Assembly: GCF_014705715.1 (NCBI RefSeq)
Contig: NZ_JACXLC010000001.1
Coordinates: 1,098,457 to 1,162,456 of the forward strand
DNA: 64,000 bases
Direction of reading: 5' to 3'
From: Erythrobacter rubeus
GTDB lineage: Bacteria; Pseudomonadota; Alphaproteobacteria; Sphingomonadales; Sphingomonadaceae
The translations under genes were made by a program, and so were the position numbers. Shown in pieces: positions 20,154-29,961 of the stretch. Under the pieces are notes generated by a model. It was not told the origin of the DNA. It ran no database searches and saw nothing but the letters and a program-made list of their open reading frames with translations. Numbering within the stretch: the stretch's first letter is position 1; every line of letters begins with the position of its first letter.

Positions 20154-21350
20154 TTGATCACCGCAGTCCTGTCGGCACGCAAACGCACCAATACCGGTGA
20201 TCTGCGTGCGGGTTTGACGCTGAACGGGCGTTCCCTGCTGGTCTGGCAGGCCGAAACCGTGCGCAAATTAGGCTGTCAGAGATTCATCTGCCTGCATGAA
20301 CATGCCGATGAAGGGGTGGCGCAACTTCGTGAGCATGTCGAGGTACTGGGCGGCGAATTTCACGCTGTTCGGACGCATGCCCAGCTGATTGCGCAGCTGC
20401 ACTCCGACGATCTGCTGATTGTGATGGCGGACGGCCTGGTGGCGAACGACGACATTTGCGGCGAACTGCTCACGTCGCCGGCGGGCACATCCAAGGGTAT
20501 CCTGACGGTTCCCGCTGACCATGAACTTGCTCGGAGCCTCCCGGAAGATTTCGAGCGGATCGATGCGACCCGCAACTGGGCCGGGATAGCGGTCCTTCAG
20601 GCCACGATTGCGCAGAGGCTCGGTGAGCTTCCTCCGGACGGCGAATTCCTCTCTTTGCTTCTCAGAATTGCACTTCAGGCTCGCACACCGATGGTGCCGC
20701 TGCCTGTGGAACAGTTGGATACCGTTGATTGGCTGATGGCGACCAGCGCGTCTGCGGTCGACGCGCATCAGCGCGGGATTATCGAGAAGCACTCCCCAAA
20801 GGCCAATTGGACCGCGCCCTTCGATGCTCTGGCTTCGCAAATCGTCCAGAAAGCTGCCTCGTTCGGTCTGGCGCGCGGGGGAATGGCATTAGTGGCGGGC
20901 GGGGCGGCATTGCTTGGCGTTGCCGGAGTCATCGCATGGAACGAGTTGGCGGGCGCGGCCCTGATCGTAGCTGCACTTGCAACGTTTCTTTTCAGTCTGG
21001 GCGCCCGCTGGGAGAGGCTTAAGTCGGCGATCCTTGCGTCGCAAAATGAGCACTCAAAACCGCATATTATCAGAGTGTTGTGTTCCATTGCTACGACTGC
21101 GCTTCTCATTCTGGCGGTCTCGCAAGAAGCGGGTCGCCTAGCGCTTCTGGCGCTTCCGGTTCTGGCCATCGGCCTCACTACACTTGCCAGCAAGGACAGT
21201 AGGCCGCTCGTCAGTGCTTTCTGGGAAGATAGGACGCTGAATCTTGCGTTTCTGGCCATATGCGCTTTTGGCGGCTTGCTCACGGAAGGTCTCGCGATCC
21301 TTTCGCTCGCCGCTTTGTCTCAGGTGATGCTGCGCACGGCGCGAGACTAA
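20154..21350 (+). CDS. Nucleotidyltransferase-like protein with C-terminal membrane helices
   Basis: A 398-residue protein. The N-terminal part (about 1-200) has a layout like sugar-phosphate nucleotidyltransferases: ITAVLSARKRTNTGDLRAGL near the start, LLVWQAETVRKLGCQRFICLHEH, and DLLIVMADGLVANDDI like a metal/NTP-binding strand. The G-rich loop is atypical. Residues about 240-398 contain five or six hydrophobic segments. The start is probably TTG at 20154 with GGAAAGG about nine bases upstream. Homology to a transferase is a weak reading and the activity is unknown. It lies between the Hpt-like gene and a helical protein gene. Confidence 0.6.
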   Translation: MITAVLSARKRTNTGDLRAGLTLNGRSLLVWQAETVRKLGCQRFICLHEHADEGVAQLREHVEVLGGEFHAVRTHAQLIAQLHSDDLLIVMADGLVANDDICGELLTSPAGTSKGILTVPADHELARSLPEDFERIDATRNWAGIAVLQATIAQRLGELPPDGEFLSLLLRIALQARTPMVPLPVEQLDTVDWLMATSASAVDAHQRGIIEKHSPKANWTAPFDALASQIVQKAASFGLARGGMALVAGGAALLGVAGVIAWNELAGAALIVAALATFLFSLGARWERLKSAILASQNEHSKPHIIRVLCSIATTALLILAVSQEAGRLALLALPVLAIGLTTLASKDSRPLVSAFWEDRTLNLAFLAICAFGGLLTEGLAILSLAALSQVMLRTARD

Positions 21351-21390
21351 GCTAACGCGGCCTTAACCAAACCGGTATAAGGGCAGTTGA

Positions 21391-22350
21391 ATGGGCAAGA
21401 CTGCATCAGATCTGGGCAGCGAAAGCGGGGCGAGGATACCGAGTGTGGAAGCCATCCTGAAGGATGAGCTGACCCGCGGCGATCGGGCGCTGCGCAGCGT
21501 CCCGCCTGTCCTGTCGCATATGCTCGCAAGTTCGGGGCAATCGCTCGTAAGCGACGCCATCGTCGCAAGGCTGCGCGGGATGCTTGCTTCGCTCTCTACG
21601 CAATTGCTCGCGGCGAAAGATCCAGCGCGGAAGGCCGAGGCGGACAACGCCGAGCTGGATCTGCTGTCCGATCGTCTGGCCAGCGACAGCGTTGTGCTCA
21701 GCTATTGCTACGCGATGGCGATGGAAGGGCATCTTGCCGAGAAGTTCGAGCAGCGCTCCTCCATTGATCCGATCCTGAGCCCGCTGCTGCAGGAATTGAT
21801 CGCGTCGGACAATGCTGCAACCGCAGAGCTTGCGATGAACACGCTCGCCGCGCAGTCCCGGTTCGTACAGAGCCAGCGGCGCATGGACCTGCCTCTGGCC
21901 GAGCTTCCGGCAGAGCTGTTCCATGCCATTTTGAAAAGGTGGGAAGCGCATGACCGGCATGATCCCGCCATGGCTCCGGCCGTGAAATCCCTGAAGGCAA
22001 AATACGACGAGGGCGCGAGCCGTATCGGCTTGCTCGCCAGATTGGTCACGGCGATGCGCGGAGGTGCAATCGCTGCCCTTCAGCTTGATCACGCCGGTTT
22101 CGCTCTCTTCGCGAGCGCGCTTTCGGCGCTCGGCAAGCAGCCGCGCGAACTGGCTGTGCTCGCCTGCCATGAGCATCAGGCCGCGCGTCTGGCGCTCAGC
22201 TTGCGCGCAGCGGGCCTCGGCAGCTCCGCGATAAAGGCTCAATTCGAACTGCTCCATCCGGCAGAGCGGCTTCCGAGCGAAATCGAAGCAATTGCCCCAG
22301 AACGGGCCAGTATCCTGCTAAACAATTCCAATGCGCGGGACGCTGGGTGA
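21391..22350 (+). CDS. All-helical protein, possibly DUF2336-like
   Basis: A soluble protein of 319 residues, alanine/leucine-rich and apparently all helix. No membrane spans or catalytic motifs are visible. The segment ASRIGLLARLVTAMRGGAIAALQL and the following ALSALGKQPRELAVLACHE resemble the C-terminal part of DUF2336 proteins, which carry helical repeats in alphaproteobacteria; I hold this assignment loosely. The stop overlaps the GTG start of the histidine-kinase homologue (GTGA), so the two are translationally coupled and probably function together. Confidence 0.6.
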   Translation: MGKTASDLGSESGARIPSVEAILKDELTRGDRALRSVPPVLSHMLASSGQSLVSDAIVARLRGMLASLSTQLLAAKDPARKAEADNAELDLLSDRLASDSVVLSYCYAMAMEGHLAEKFEQRSSIDPILSPLLQELIASDNAATAELAMNTLAAQSRFVQSQRRMDLPLAELPAELFHAILKRWEAHDRHDPAMAPAVKSLKAKYDEGASRIGLLARLVTAMRGGAIAALQLDHAGFALFASALSALGKQPRELAVLACHEHQAARLALSLRAAGLGSSAIKAQFELLHPAERLPSEIEAIAPERASILLNNSNARDAG

Positions 22351-23792
22351 CTAGGCTCGTCATGGAACCCCCGGAAGCCACTCTCGCTGCGCGCGGCATA
22401 ACCGACGAGCGCGATCGGCTGCTCAGCGCGGACGAAGCGCTGGCGGAACTGCAGGAGAGTTGCGGCGGCGTAATCCCGGGTCCTTTGGCCATTCCCGAAT
22501 TGCTGGATCTCGTCGGGCAGGCGAGACAGATGGGCCTCAAGATCGCGCGGGAATTCAGCGCTTTCGATGGCACAGATGTTGTCAGCGGCTTTGCGCGGAT
22601 CGTTCCTCTGGAAGACGATGCGGGTGGTGGCTGCGAGCTCCTCGTTGATAACTGGCAGAGAAGCGCGGGCGATATCAGCTCTACGCACGATCTCGCCGAA
22701 CGGCTCGATATCATCGACCGTGCCTCTGCCGAGATCACTGCGCGCCTCGACAGCACTCAGAAACTGCAGCTGCTGACAGCGCTTGTGCCGGATGCCGATG
22801 AATTTCACGAAGCGGTGAAGGCGGGACCAGGCAAAGTCTGGACGGAATATGTCTCGCTTTCAGGGGTTGCGCATCAGCAGCCGCTGCACTGGCGACTGCT
22901 CGACGGAGCGCACTGCAAGATCCCCGGCTCGCTTCGCTCGTGGCGCGCGCGATTGCTGCCCATAGGCCCGCGTAAGGAGGACCCGAGAGGGTTCGAGCTC
23001 CTGTTCATCGCAGACGAGCCGCTCATCAATGAGTTCGGTGGTGATGGAGAAGACGGCAACAGCCCCTATACACGGCTGATCGGGGGAGCACTCACGCCGG
23101 TCCTGCGTCAACCGATTGCGCGCATCGTTGCGAATGCGGAAACCATTCAGGCCAAGCTCGCAGGCCCGCTTCGGTCAGAATACAGCGAATATGCCGGAAA
23201 CATCGCGATGGCCGGTCAGCATCTCTCTGGAATGCTCGACGACCTCGCAGATCTGGAAGTCGTCGAGAGCGCGGGCTTTTCCACCGCCAAGGAAAAGGTC
23301 GATCTGGCCGATGCTGCGCGCAGGGCAGGGGGGATCCTCGGCGTGCGGGCACAATCGCGTTCGATCACGCTCGAATTGCCCGAACAGGGCAAAAGCGCAG
23401 ATGAGCGCGCGGTGGCGAATGCGGAGTTCCGGCGCGTGCTTCAGGTGCTCATCAACCTTATCGGCAACGCAATTGCGTACTCGCCCGAAGGCAGCACCGT
23501 GACCGTCGAGACGCGCATCGATGAAGATGATGGAATGGTCGCAGTGTCCGTGGCCGATCAGGGGCCGGGCATTTCACCCGAGCAGAGAGCCAAGATTTTC
23601 GAGAAGTTCGAACGCCTCGGACGCGACAGCGATGGCGGCAAGGACACGGGGTCTGGCCTTGGACTTTATATCTCGCGGCGGCTTGCGGTGGTCATGGGGG
23701 GCGATCTCAGCGTCGAAGCCTCATCGCCAGAGGGCATGAGCACCGGCGCCGTGTTCACACTGCGCCTGCCCTCGCTTCAGCAATCAAGCTGA
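22347..23792 (+). CDS. Histidine-kinase homologue with proline at the phospho-acceptor site
   Basis: A 481-residue cytoplasmic protein with no membrane spans. The N-terminal 235 residues may hold PAS- or GAF-like folds. The dimerisation helix reads GALTPVLRQPIARIVANAE, which aligns with the HisKA H-box ALSHELRTPL and puts Pro251 (CCG at 23097-23099) where the histidine belongs. The HATPase part is intact: N-box with Asn374, G1 DQGPGIS from Asp404, F-box IFEKFER, G2 GSGLGL at 435-440. It can probably bind ATP but cannot autophosphorylate in the usual way. DivL of Caulobacter is a known kinase-like precedent, with Tyr at this place. GTG start; ATG at 22362 is an alternative. Confidence 0.85.
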   Translation: MTRLVMEPPEATLAARGITDERDRLLSADEALAELQESCGGVIPGPLAIPELLDLVGQARQMGLKIAREFSAFDGTDVVSGFARIVPLEDDAGGGCELLVDNWQRSAGDISSTHDLAERLDIIDRASAEITARLDSTQKLQLLTALVPDADEFHEAVKAGPGKVWTEYVSLSGVAHQQPLHWRLLDGAHCKIPGSLRSWRARLLPIGPRKEDPRGFELLFIADEPLINEFGGDGEDGNSPYTRLIGGALTPVLRQPIARIVANAETIQAKLAGPLRSEYSEYAGNIAMAGQHLSGMLDDLADLEVVESAGFSTAKEKVDLADAARRAGGILGVRAQSRSITLELPEQGKSADERAVANAEFRRVLQVLINLIGNAIAYSPEGSTVTVETRIDEDDGMVAVSVADQGPGISPEQRAKIFEKFERLGRDSDGGKDTGSGLGLYISRRLAVVMGGDLSVEASSPEGMSTGAVFTLRLPSLQQSS

Positions 23793-23794
23793 AC

Positions 23795-24004
23795 TCAGCG
23801 CCGCACTCTGAAAGCAATCATCAGGAACAAGCCCCCTATTGCGGACGCGATGGCGCCATAGAGCGCCCATTCGCGCTTCGAAAGCATGAAACTGTCTGCA
23901 GGCCAAAGCACGATGCCGAGCCCTTGCAATGCCCACAGGACGCTGGATGCGATAAGGGCGGCCCCGATGGCCTGCAGCGCAAGCCGGATCAGGGACCGCC
24001 CCAT
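23795..24004 (-). CDS. 69-residue two-span membrane protein
   Basis: A small protein with two hydrophobic helices (about residues 8-32 and 47-65) and a short basic end (FRVRR). It starts 21 bases after the gltA stop on the same strand, so it is likely the last gene of a gltX-gltA transcript. It ends two bases from the stop of the convergent kinase homologue. No family recognised. The regular hydrophobic pattern and spacing favour a real gene. Confidence 0.65.
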   Translation of the reverse strand: MGRSLIRLALQAIGAALIASSVLWALQGLGIVLWPADSFMLSKREWALYGAIASAIGGLFLMIAFRVRR

Positions 24005-24025
24005 GATTTTGCTCTGATCTGGGTC

Positions 24026-25312
24026 TTACCGGTCGCTGAGCTGGACGTAGTCCCGCTCGGTCGGTCCGGTATAGAGCTGGCGCGGACGGCCGATGACCTG
24101 GCCTGGATCGGAAATCATCTCGTTCCATTGCGCGACCCAGCCCACCGTACGGGCGAGAGCGAACAGGGCGGTGAACATGGTGGTCGGGAAACCGATCGCC
24201 GACAGGATGATCCCGGAGTAGAAATCCACATTCGGGAACAGTTTCTTTTCCTTGAAGTAATCGTCGTTCAGCGCGATTTCTTCGAGTGCAAGGGCTGTTT
24301 CGAAGACCGGATCCTTCACCTTCAGCGCATCGAACACCTCACGAACCGTCTTCTGCATGACGGTCGCGCGCGGATCGTAGTTCTTGTAAACGCGGTGGCC
24401 GAAGCCCATAAGGCGGAACGGATCGTTCTTGTCCTTGGCGCGCTCGATATAGTGCGGGATCTTGTCCGGCGTGCCGATTTCGCGGAGCATGTTGAGCGCC
24501 GCTTCGTTCGCGCCGCCATGCGCCGGGCCCCACAGACAGGCAATGCCGGCTGCGATACAGGCAAACGGGTTTGCGCCAGACGAACCGGCGAGGCGGACGG
24601 TCGATGTCGATGCGTTCTGTTCATGATCGGCGTGAAGGATGAAAATCCGATCCATCGCGCGCTCAACCTCGGGAACGACTTCATATGGCTCCGCCGGAAC
24701 GCCGAAGGTCATGCGTAGGAAGTTGCCGGTGTAGCTCAGCGAGTTGTCGGGCTGCATCATCGGCTGCCCGACCGAGTATTTGTACGCCGCAGCCGCAATC
24801 GTCGGCATCTTGGCGATCAGACGATGGGAACTGATCTTGCGATGCTCCGGGTCCGAGATGTCGGTGCTGTCGTGATAGAACGCGGACAGCGCGCCGACGA
24901 CGCCGCACATGATAGCCATCGGGTGCGCATCGCGGCGGAAGCCCTGGTAGAACTGCCGCAGCTGATCGTGCAGCATCGTGTGGCGCGTGATCGTGTAGGT
25001 GAAATCGTCAAGCTCGTCGCGGCTTGGCAATTCGCCATTCAGCAAAAGATACGAAACCTCCATGAAGCTCGAATGTTCGGCCAGCTGCCCGATCGGATAT
25101 CCGCGGTGGAGGAGAACGCCTTCGTTGCCATCGATATAGGTCAGCGCGCTTTCGCAGCTGGCGGTCGATTTGTAACCGGGATCGAACGTGAACTTGCCTG
25201 TCTGGCCGTACAATTTGCGAATGTCGACCACATCGGGACCGGTGCTGCCTTGGAGCACGGGAAATTCGTGGGTCTCGCCGCCGATATCGAGTTTGGCGTT
25301 TTGATCTGCCAA
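24026..25312 (-). CDS. gltA: Citrate synthase (hexameric, type II)
   Basis: Condenses acetyl-CoA with oxaloacetate at the entry of the TCA cycle. At 428 residues it matches the Gram-negative form, with an N-terminal beta domain ([18 protein letters not shown]). Catalytic regions are [45 protein letters not shown] and the Asp-containing VDFYSGIIL. The ATG at 25312 is preceded by AGCAGGAGACACAATC. It lies 39 bases downstream of gltX and probably shares its transcript. Confidence 0.97.
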   Translation of the reverse strand: MADQNAKLDIGGETHEFPVLQGSTGPDVVDIRKLYGQTGKFTFDPGYKSTASCESALTYIDGNEGVLLHRGYPIGQLAEHSSFMEVSYLLLNGELPSRDELDDFTYTITRHTMLHDQLRQFYQGFRRDAHPMAIMCGVVGALSAFYHDSTDISDPEHRKISSHRLIAKMPTIAAAAYKYSVGQPMMQPDNSLSYTGNFLRMTFGVPAEPYEVVPEVERAMDRIFILHADHEQNASTSTVRLAGSSGANPFACIAAGIACLWGPAHGGANEAALNMLREIGTPDKIPHYIERAKDKNDPFRLMGFGHRVYKNYDPRATVMQKTVREVFDALKVKDPVFETALALEEIALNDDYFKEKKLFPNVDFYSGIILSAIGFPTTMFTALFALARTVGWVAQWNEMISDPGQVIGRPRQLYTGPTERDYVQLSDR

Positions 25313-25351
25313 GATTGTGTCTCCTGCTCTATTCCTGCCCTGCCAGTCCGC

Positions 25352-26776
25352 TCACGCAGCTTGTGCGTCGAGCCGGGCGAGGGCTTCTTCCCGTCCGAGT
25401 AGGACCAGAACGTCGAAAATTCCGGGCGAGGTTGTCGTCCCGGTAAGCGCAGCGCGCATTGGCTGCGCAAGCTTGCCAAGTCCCAATTCCAGTTCCTCGG
25501 CGAGCGATTTGGTAGTGGCTTCGAGAGCCTCGCTTGTCCAGTCATTTTCGCGGGCCAGGGCCTCCGAAATTACCGACAAACGCGCGCGGCTTTCGTCATC
25601 CAGCAGTTTGGCTGCTTTCTCAGTCATCGCTAGAGGGCGTTTTGCGACCAGAAACGCAGCACCTTCAGCGAGTTCGTGGGTGCTCTTTGCACGCGTTTTC
25701 AGGACCGGCATCGCCTTCGCCAAAAGCGCTGTGTCCACTTCGCCGTCGATCTGCGCCGCAACCAGCTCTGCCAGCATCGCATCATCGGCTTCGCGAATGT
25801 AGTGCCCGTTCAGGTTTTCCAGCTTCTTGATATCGAAGCGTGATGGGCTTTTGCCGACGCCGGATAGGTCGAACAGTTCGATGGCTTCTGCGCGGGTGAT
25901 CTCCTCGCGGTCGCCGTGGCCCCAGCCAAGGCGCAGCAGATAGTTGAAGAGAGCGTCAGACAGCACGCCCATCTCGTCACGATAAGCATCCACGCCAAGC
26001 GCGCCGTGACGCTTGGACAATTTGGCTCCATCGGACCCATGGATAAGCGGAATGTGCGCATAGGTCGGATCCGGCCAATCGCCTTCGATCTGGTCCATCG
26101 CGCGGTAGATCGGCAGCTGGCGAAAGGCGTTGTTGAGGTGATCGTCCCCGCGAATGACATGGGTCACGCCCATGTCGTGATCGTCGACCACTGCCGCCAG
26201 CATGTAGGTCGGCGTGCCATCGGCGCGCAGGATGATGTAATCGTCGATTTCCTCGTTGCGGACCGAGACTTGGCCTTGAACCTCATCATGAATGGTGGTC
26301 TGACCATCCTGCGGCGTCTTGAGCCTGACGGTGAAGGATGCACCCGCAGGAGCCTCTGACGGATCGCGGTCGCGCCAGCGTCCGTCATAGCGCATGGGCT
26401 GCTTGTTGGCGCGCTGTTCGGCGCGCATTGCTTCGAGTTCCTCGGGCGTGGCGAAGCATTTATAGGCGTGTCCAGCGTCGAGCAGCTTGTGTGCAACCTC
26501 CGCGTGGCGTTCGGCGCGGTCGGACTGGAAGATCGGCGGGTCATCGTATTCGAGACCGAGCCAGTCGAGCCCGTCCAGGATGGCGTCGATAGCCTCCTGC
26601 GTGGAGCGTTTCTTGTCGGTATCTTCGATCCTGAGCAGTGCACGGCCCCCGTGGTGACGCGCATAGAGCCAGTTGAACAGTGCGGTGCGCGCACCGCCAA
26701 TATGGAGAAAGCCGGTCGGCGAGGGCGCAAAACGCGTGACTACCGCGCTGCCGCCGCTTTCGCTTTTGCTTGCCAT
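25352..26776 (-). CDS. gltX: Glutamyl-tRNA synthetase
   Basis: Class I aminoacyl-tRNA synthetase charging tRNA-Glu. The protein has 474 residues from the ATG at 26776 ([22 protein letters not shown]); the frame is open further upstream but that part shows no homology and runs under comEC. The HIGH motif is HIGG at residues 25-28, the KMSKS equivalent is KLSKRHG, and the discriminating-type anticodon-binding region follows. It diverges from comEC across 50 bp. Confidence 0.96.
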   Translation of the reverse strand: MASKSESGGSAVVTRFAPSPTGFLHIGGARTALFNWLYARHHGGRALLRIEDTDKKRSTQEAIDAILDGLDWLGLEYDDPPIFQSDRAERHAEVAHKLLDAGHAYKCFATPEELEAMRAEQRANKQPMRYDGRWRDRDPSEAPAGASFTVRLKTPQDGQTTIHDEVQGQVSVRNEEIDDYIILRADGTPTYMLAAVVDDHDMGVTHVIRGDDHLNNAFRQLPIYRAMDQIEGDWPDPTYAHIPLIHGSDGAKLSKRHGALGVDAYRDEMGVLSDALFNYLLRLGWGHGDREEITRAEAIELFDLSGVGKSPSRFDIKKLENLNGHYIREADDAMLAELVAAQIDGEVDTALLAKAMPVLKTRAKSTHELAEGAAFLVAKRPLAMTEKAAKLLDDESRARLSVISEALARENDWTSEALEATTKSLAEELELGLGKLAQPMRAALTGTTTSPGIFDVLVLLGREEALARLDAQAA

Positions 26777-26826
26777 GTCGTTCAAATTCCTTTTCAATTC
26801 ACCCATCGGGAACGAGGGGGAGCACG

Positions 26827-29055
26827 ATGCGCGATGCGCCGTTAGTGCCTTTGGGCGACGGTGCTGCGAGCGGCCCGGTCGCCGATGATGTTGCAATGCA
26901 GCGCCCTTGGCAAAGGGCCGCTTCCTTGTCCAGCACCCCGCGCAGAATTGCCGATTTTGCCGAACGCTTTCTTGCAGATGCCGGGTTCGACCGCGCACCA
27001 TGGCTCGCGGTCGTTTTTGCCGGCGGCATCCTAACGTGGTTCGCGCTGGCATCGCCATGGCAGTGGATGGGCGCAATGGGCTGCGGGGTGCTGATCGCGC
27101 TCGGCGCATTGGCGGCATGGCGAGGCGATGATGATCGCGGGCACCTGCGTAGCGCTTTGGTCGCGAGCAGTCTCGTGTTCGCAGCGGGCATCGCCGTCAT
27201 CTGGTTGCGCTCGGAAACGGTTGGAGCCGAACCGATCAATCGTCCTGTGGTTGAGCGCGTCCAGGGCTATGTACTAGAGCGCGAAGATCAGCCCTCGCGT
27301 GACCGCATCAGGCTGACGCTGGCGGTTCGCGACGCCGAGACCGGAACCGCTCGCAAAATCAGGGTCAATGTGCCGTCCGATACGCCGGGTCTTGCTGGCG
27401 AGGACGGGGACGGACTGACCGAAGGCGCTGTTGTTCGCGCACGTGTGCGGTTGATGCCGCCTGCCAGCCCCATGCTCCCCGGAGCGTACGACTTCGCCCG
27501 CGCGGCCTGGTTCAAGGGGCTCGCCGCCACCGGCAGCGTTGTGGGCGGTATCGACATCATCGAAGCGGCGCCGCCTGCGACGGGGATCGCGGCGATCCAG
27601 CGCGGATTGTCTGCGCATGTACGAGAGCGGGTGAGCGGATCGGCAGGAACCATCGCGGCGGCCTTCGCCAGCGGAGACCGCGGAGCCATTGCCGAGGCGG
27701 ATGAAGATGCGATGCGCGATGCGGGTTTGACCCACCTTCTTTCCATAAGCGGATTGCACGTGAGCGCGGTGATCGCGGCTGCTTATCTACTGGCGCTGAA
27801 ATTGCTCGCGCTGGTGCCGCCGATTGCGCTGCGGATTCGACTGCCGGTGGCCGCAGCTGCCGTCGGTGCGCTTGCGGGGATCGGCTATACCCTGCTCACC
27901 GGGGCAGAGGTGCCAACAGTCCGCAGCTGTGCCGCGGCGATGCTGGTGCTCATAGCGCTGGCGATGGGGCGGGACGCCTTGTCGCTGCGCATGGTGGCCA
28001 CGGCTGCAGCGTTCGTGATGCTGCTGTGGCCTGAAAGCGTAGTCGGCCCAAGCTTTCAGATGAGTTTTTCGGCGGTCCTCGCGATCGTTGCGCTCCACTC
28101 CTCATCGCCTGCAAAGGCATTTCTTGCCCCGCGTGAGGAGCCTTGGGTCAAACAGATGGGAAGGCGTGTAACCATGCTCTTCGTGACAGGGCTGGTTATC
28201 GAGATCGCGCTCATGCCGATCGTCCTGTTTCACTTCCACCGGGCGGGACTTTACGGAGCGTTTGCGAATGTCATCGCCATTCCCCTCGTCACCTTCGTCT
28301 CGATGCCGCTGATCGCTTTGGCGCTTTTCCTCGATACCGTCGACGCGGGCGCACCAGCCTGGTGGCTGGTGCAGCACTCCCTCGATGCGCTGCTTGGGCT
28401 GGCGCATATGACGGCGTCGCAGCCCGGGGCGGTGAAACTGATGCCGCAGATGGACAGGCTTACCATCGGTTTGTTCGTGATCGGAGCATTGTGGCTCGCG
28501 CTCTGGAATGGGAGCGCGCGGTTATGGGGTCTGGTGCCAGCAGCGGTCGCTTCGGTCATGCTGATCGGGACTCCCATTCCTGACATTCTGGTCGGACGCG
28601 AAGGGCGTCATGTGGGGATCACGATCGAAGGTCCGCGCGGCGAGCGGCAGCTGCTCTCCTTGCGCGACAGTCGTTCTTCCTATTCGCGCGACAACCTGCT
28701 CGAACTGGCGAGCGTGACCAGCGATCCGATTGCATTGCCCGATTGGCCCGGTGCAGAGTGCTCGGACCAGTTCTGCGTCATCACGATTGCTCGCGGTGGA
28801 CGCGATTGGAGCTTGCTGATGGCGCGCAACAGAGACCTGGTGGAAGAGCGTGCTCTCGCTGCCGCATGTGAGCGCTCCGATATTGTCATCGCGGACCGCT
28901 TCCTACCGCGATCGTGCAAACCGCGCTGGCTGAAGGCCGATCGCCGTTTGCTCGTGCAAACCGGTGGATTGGCGATCGACCTCAAAAACGAACGCATTGC
29001 GACCGTTGCCGAAGGGCAGGGCGAACATGGCTGGTGGCGCGGGGAGCAGCCGTAA
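26827..29055 (+). CDS. comEC: ComEC/Rec2 family DNA-uptake membrane protein
   Basis: A polytopic inner-membrane protein of 742 residues, related to the channel that carries single-stranded DNA into the cell during transformation. The order is N-terminal spans, a soluble DUF4131/OB-like part ([19 protein letters not shown]), and the Competence domain with [17 protein letters not shown] followed by many helices. The C-terminal 150 residues are soluble, but I see no HxHxDH metal motif of the beta-lactamase-like domain. The ATG at 26827 is chosen for the GAGGGGGAG upstream and lack of conservation before it. Confidence 0.88.
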   Translation: MRDAPLVPLGDGAASGPVADDVAMQRPWQRAASLSSTPRRIADFAERFLADAGFDRAPWLAVVFAGGILTWFALASPWQWMGAMGCGVLIALGALAAWRGDDDRGHLRSALVASSLVFAAGIAVIWLRSETVGAEPINRPVVERVQGYVLEREDQPSRDRIRLTLAVRDAETGTARKIRVNVPSDTPGLAGEDGDGLTEGAVVRARVRLMPPASPMLPGAYDFARAAWFKGLAATGSVVGGIDIIEAAPPATGIAAIQRGLSAHVRERVSGSAGTIAAAFASGDRGAIAEADEDAMRDAGLTHLLSISGLHVSAVIAAAYLLALKLLALVPPIALRIRLPVAAAAVGALAGIGYTLLTGAEVPTVRSCAAAMLVLIALAMGRDALSLRMVATAAAFVMLLWPESVVGPSFQMSFSAVLAIVALHSSSPAKAFLAPREEPWVKQMGRRVTMLFVTGLVIEIALMPIVLFHFHRAGLYGAFANVIAIPLVTFVSMPLIALALFLDTVDAGAPAWWLVQHSLDALLGLAHMTASQPGAVKLMPQMDRLTIGLFVIGALWLALWNGSARLWGLVPAAVASVMLIGTPIPDILVGREGRHVGITIEGPRGERQLLSLRDSRSSYSRDNLLELASVTSDPIALPDWPGAECSDQFCVITIARGGRDWSLLMARNRDLVEERALAAACERSDIVIADRFLPRSCKPRWLKADRRLLVQTGGLAIDLKNERIATVAEGQGEHGWWRGEQP

Positions 29056-29077
29056 AGCCGCCACCCGCGCGTACGGA

Positions 29078-29767
29078 TCAGTGGTAGCGGCGCAGCAGTC
29101 CGGCAAGTTTGCCCTGAACCTGCACCTCCCCCGGACCGTAGACCTGGGGATCGTATGCCGCGTTGGCGGGATCGAGGCGCACGCTGCCGCCGTCCTTGTG
29201 GAGATATTTGAGCGTCGCTTCCTCGCCGCGAACAAGTGCCACGACGATCTCGCCGTCGCGGGCGCTGTCAGTGCGGCGGACGAGCGCGAAGTCGCCATCG
29301 AAGATCCCGGCCTCGATCATCGAGTCCCCGGACACCTCGAGCGCATAATGCTCTCCCGGACCCAGGAGGGCCGCAGGCACGGGTAGCGAGTTCTGCCCTT
29401 CGAGCGCTTCGATTGGTGCGCCGGCCGCGATCCTGCCGTGAAGCGGAATTTCGATGACATCGTTGGCCGGCTCTGGGGCTTTGCTCATCACAGCGGATGC
29501 CGAGGCCACCGCATCGTTAGCCGCGACCGTCGCCCGCGGAGTGGGCGTTGCATCTTCGGGTTGCTTGATCACTTCGAGCGCGCGCGCCCGATTGGGCAGA
29601 CGGCGGATGAAACCGCGTTCCTCAAGAGCCGAAATCAGGCGGTGAACGCCGGACTTGCTCTTCAGGTCGAGGGCTTCCTTCATTTCTTCGAAACTTGGCG
29701 ATATCCCGGTTTCGTCCAGACGTTTCTGGATGAACTGGATCAATTCGTGCTGCTTTGCAGTCAGCAT
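29078..29767 (-). CDS. lexA: LexA repressor
   Basis: Master repressor of the SOS response, cleaving itself when RecA filaments form. The 229-residue protein has an N-terminal winged helix ([16 protein letters not shown] to about 65), a linker longer and more Ala/Pro-rich than in E. coli, and a peptidase domain. The cleavage site is Ala115-Gly116 (RIAAGAP), with catalytic Ser149 (GDSM) and Lys187 (ATLKYL). The start is ATG 29767; an extra eight codons upstream are not conserved in type. The gene has its own promoter and a LexA box upstream and ends convergent with comEC. Confidence 0.97.
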   Translation of the reverse strand: MLTAKQHELIQFIQKRLDETGISPSFEEMKEALDLKSKSGVHRLISALEERGFIRRLPNRARALEVIKQPEDATPTPRATVAANDAVASASAVMSKAPEPANDVIEIPLHGRIAAGAPIEALEGQNSLPVPAALLGPGEHYALEVSGDSMIEAGIFDGDFALVRRTDSARDGEIVVALVRGEEATLKYLHKDGGSVRLDPANAAYDPQVYGPGEVQVQGKLAGLLRRYH

Positions 29768-29889
29768 GGGGTCACTCCCTGATACGCACATTTCCGAGGC
29801 GTTTCACCGCCCGCAGTGCCAGACTTGCGCATTCCCAGAGGCACCGTGAGAGAGGTGCGTTGCGAACACTCTCCGCCCGCCTTTATGGT

Positions 29890-29904
29890 GAACGAATGAA
29901 GAAC
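29890..29904 (-). promoter_or_regulatory. LexA operator (SOS box) of lexA
   Basis: On the minus strand the sequence is GTTCTTCATTCGTTC, a perfect match to the alphaproteobacterial direct-repeat consensus GTTC-N7-GTTC. It touches the last base of the predicted -10 element, so bound LexA would block RNA polymerase. This indicates autoregulation of lexA. Confidence 0.88.
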
Positions 29905-29932
29905 GAATAGGCAACCTGATTCGTCCTGTCAA
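29904..29932 (-). promoter_or_regulatory. lexA promoter
   Basis: On the minus strand a perfect TTGACA (29927-29932) is followed after 17 bases by TATTCG (29904-29909). Transcription would begin near 29897 and leave a leader of about 130 bases before the lexA ATG. The -10 is imperfect, but the spacing and its contact with the operator make the assignment convincing. Confidence 0.7.
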
Positions 29933-29961
29933 GAACAGGGGGAGGACCTGCACCCCGGAAT

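Noticed and set aside
19705..21370. TTAACC motifs near 19712 and 21363 suggesting CtrA control of the signalling cluster
   Set aside because: Only half-sites are present. The full TTAA-N7-TTAA spacing is not met at either place.
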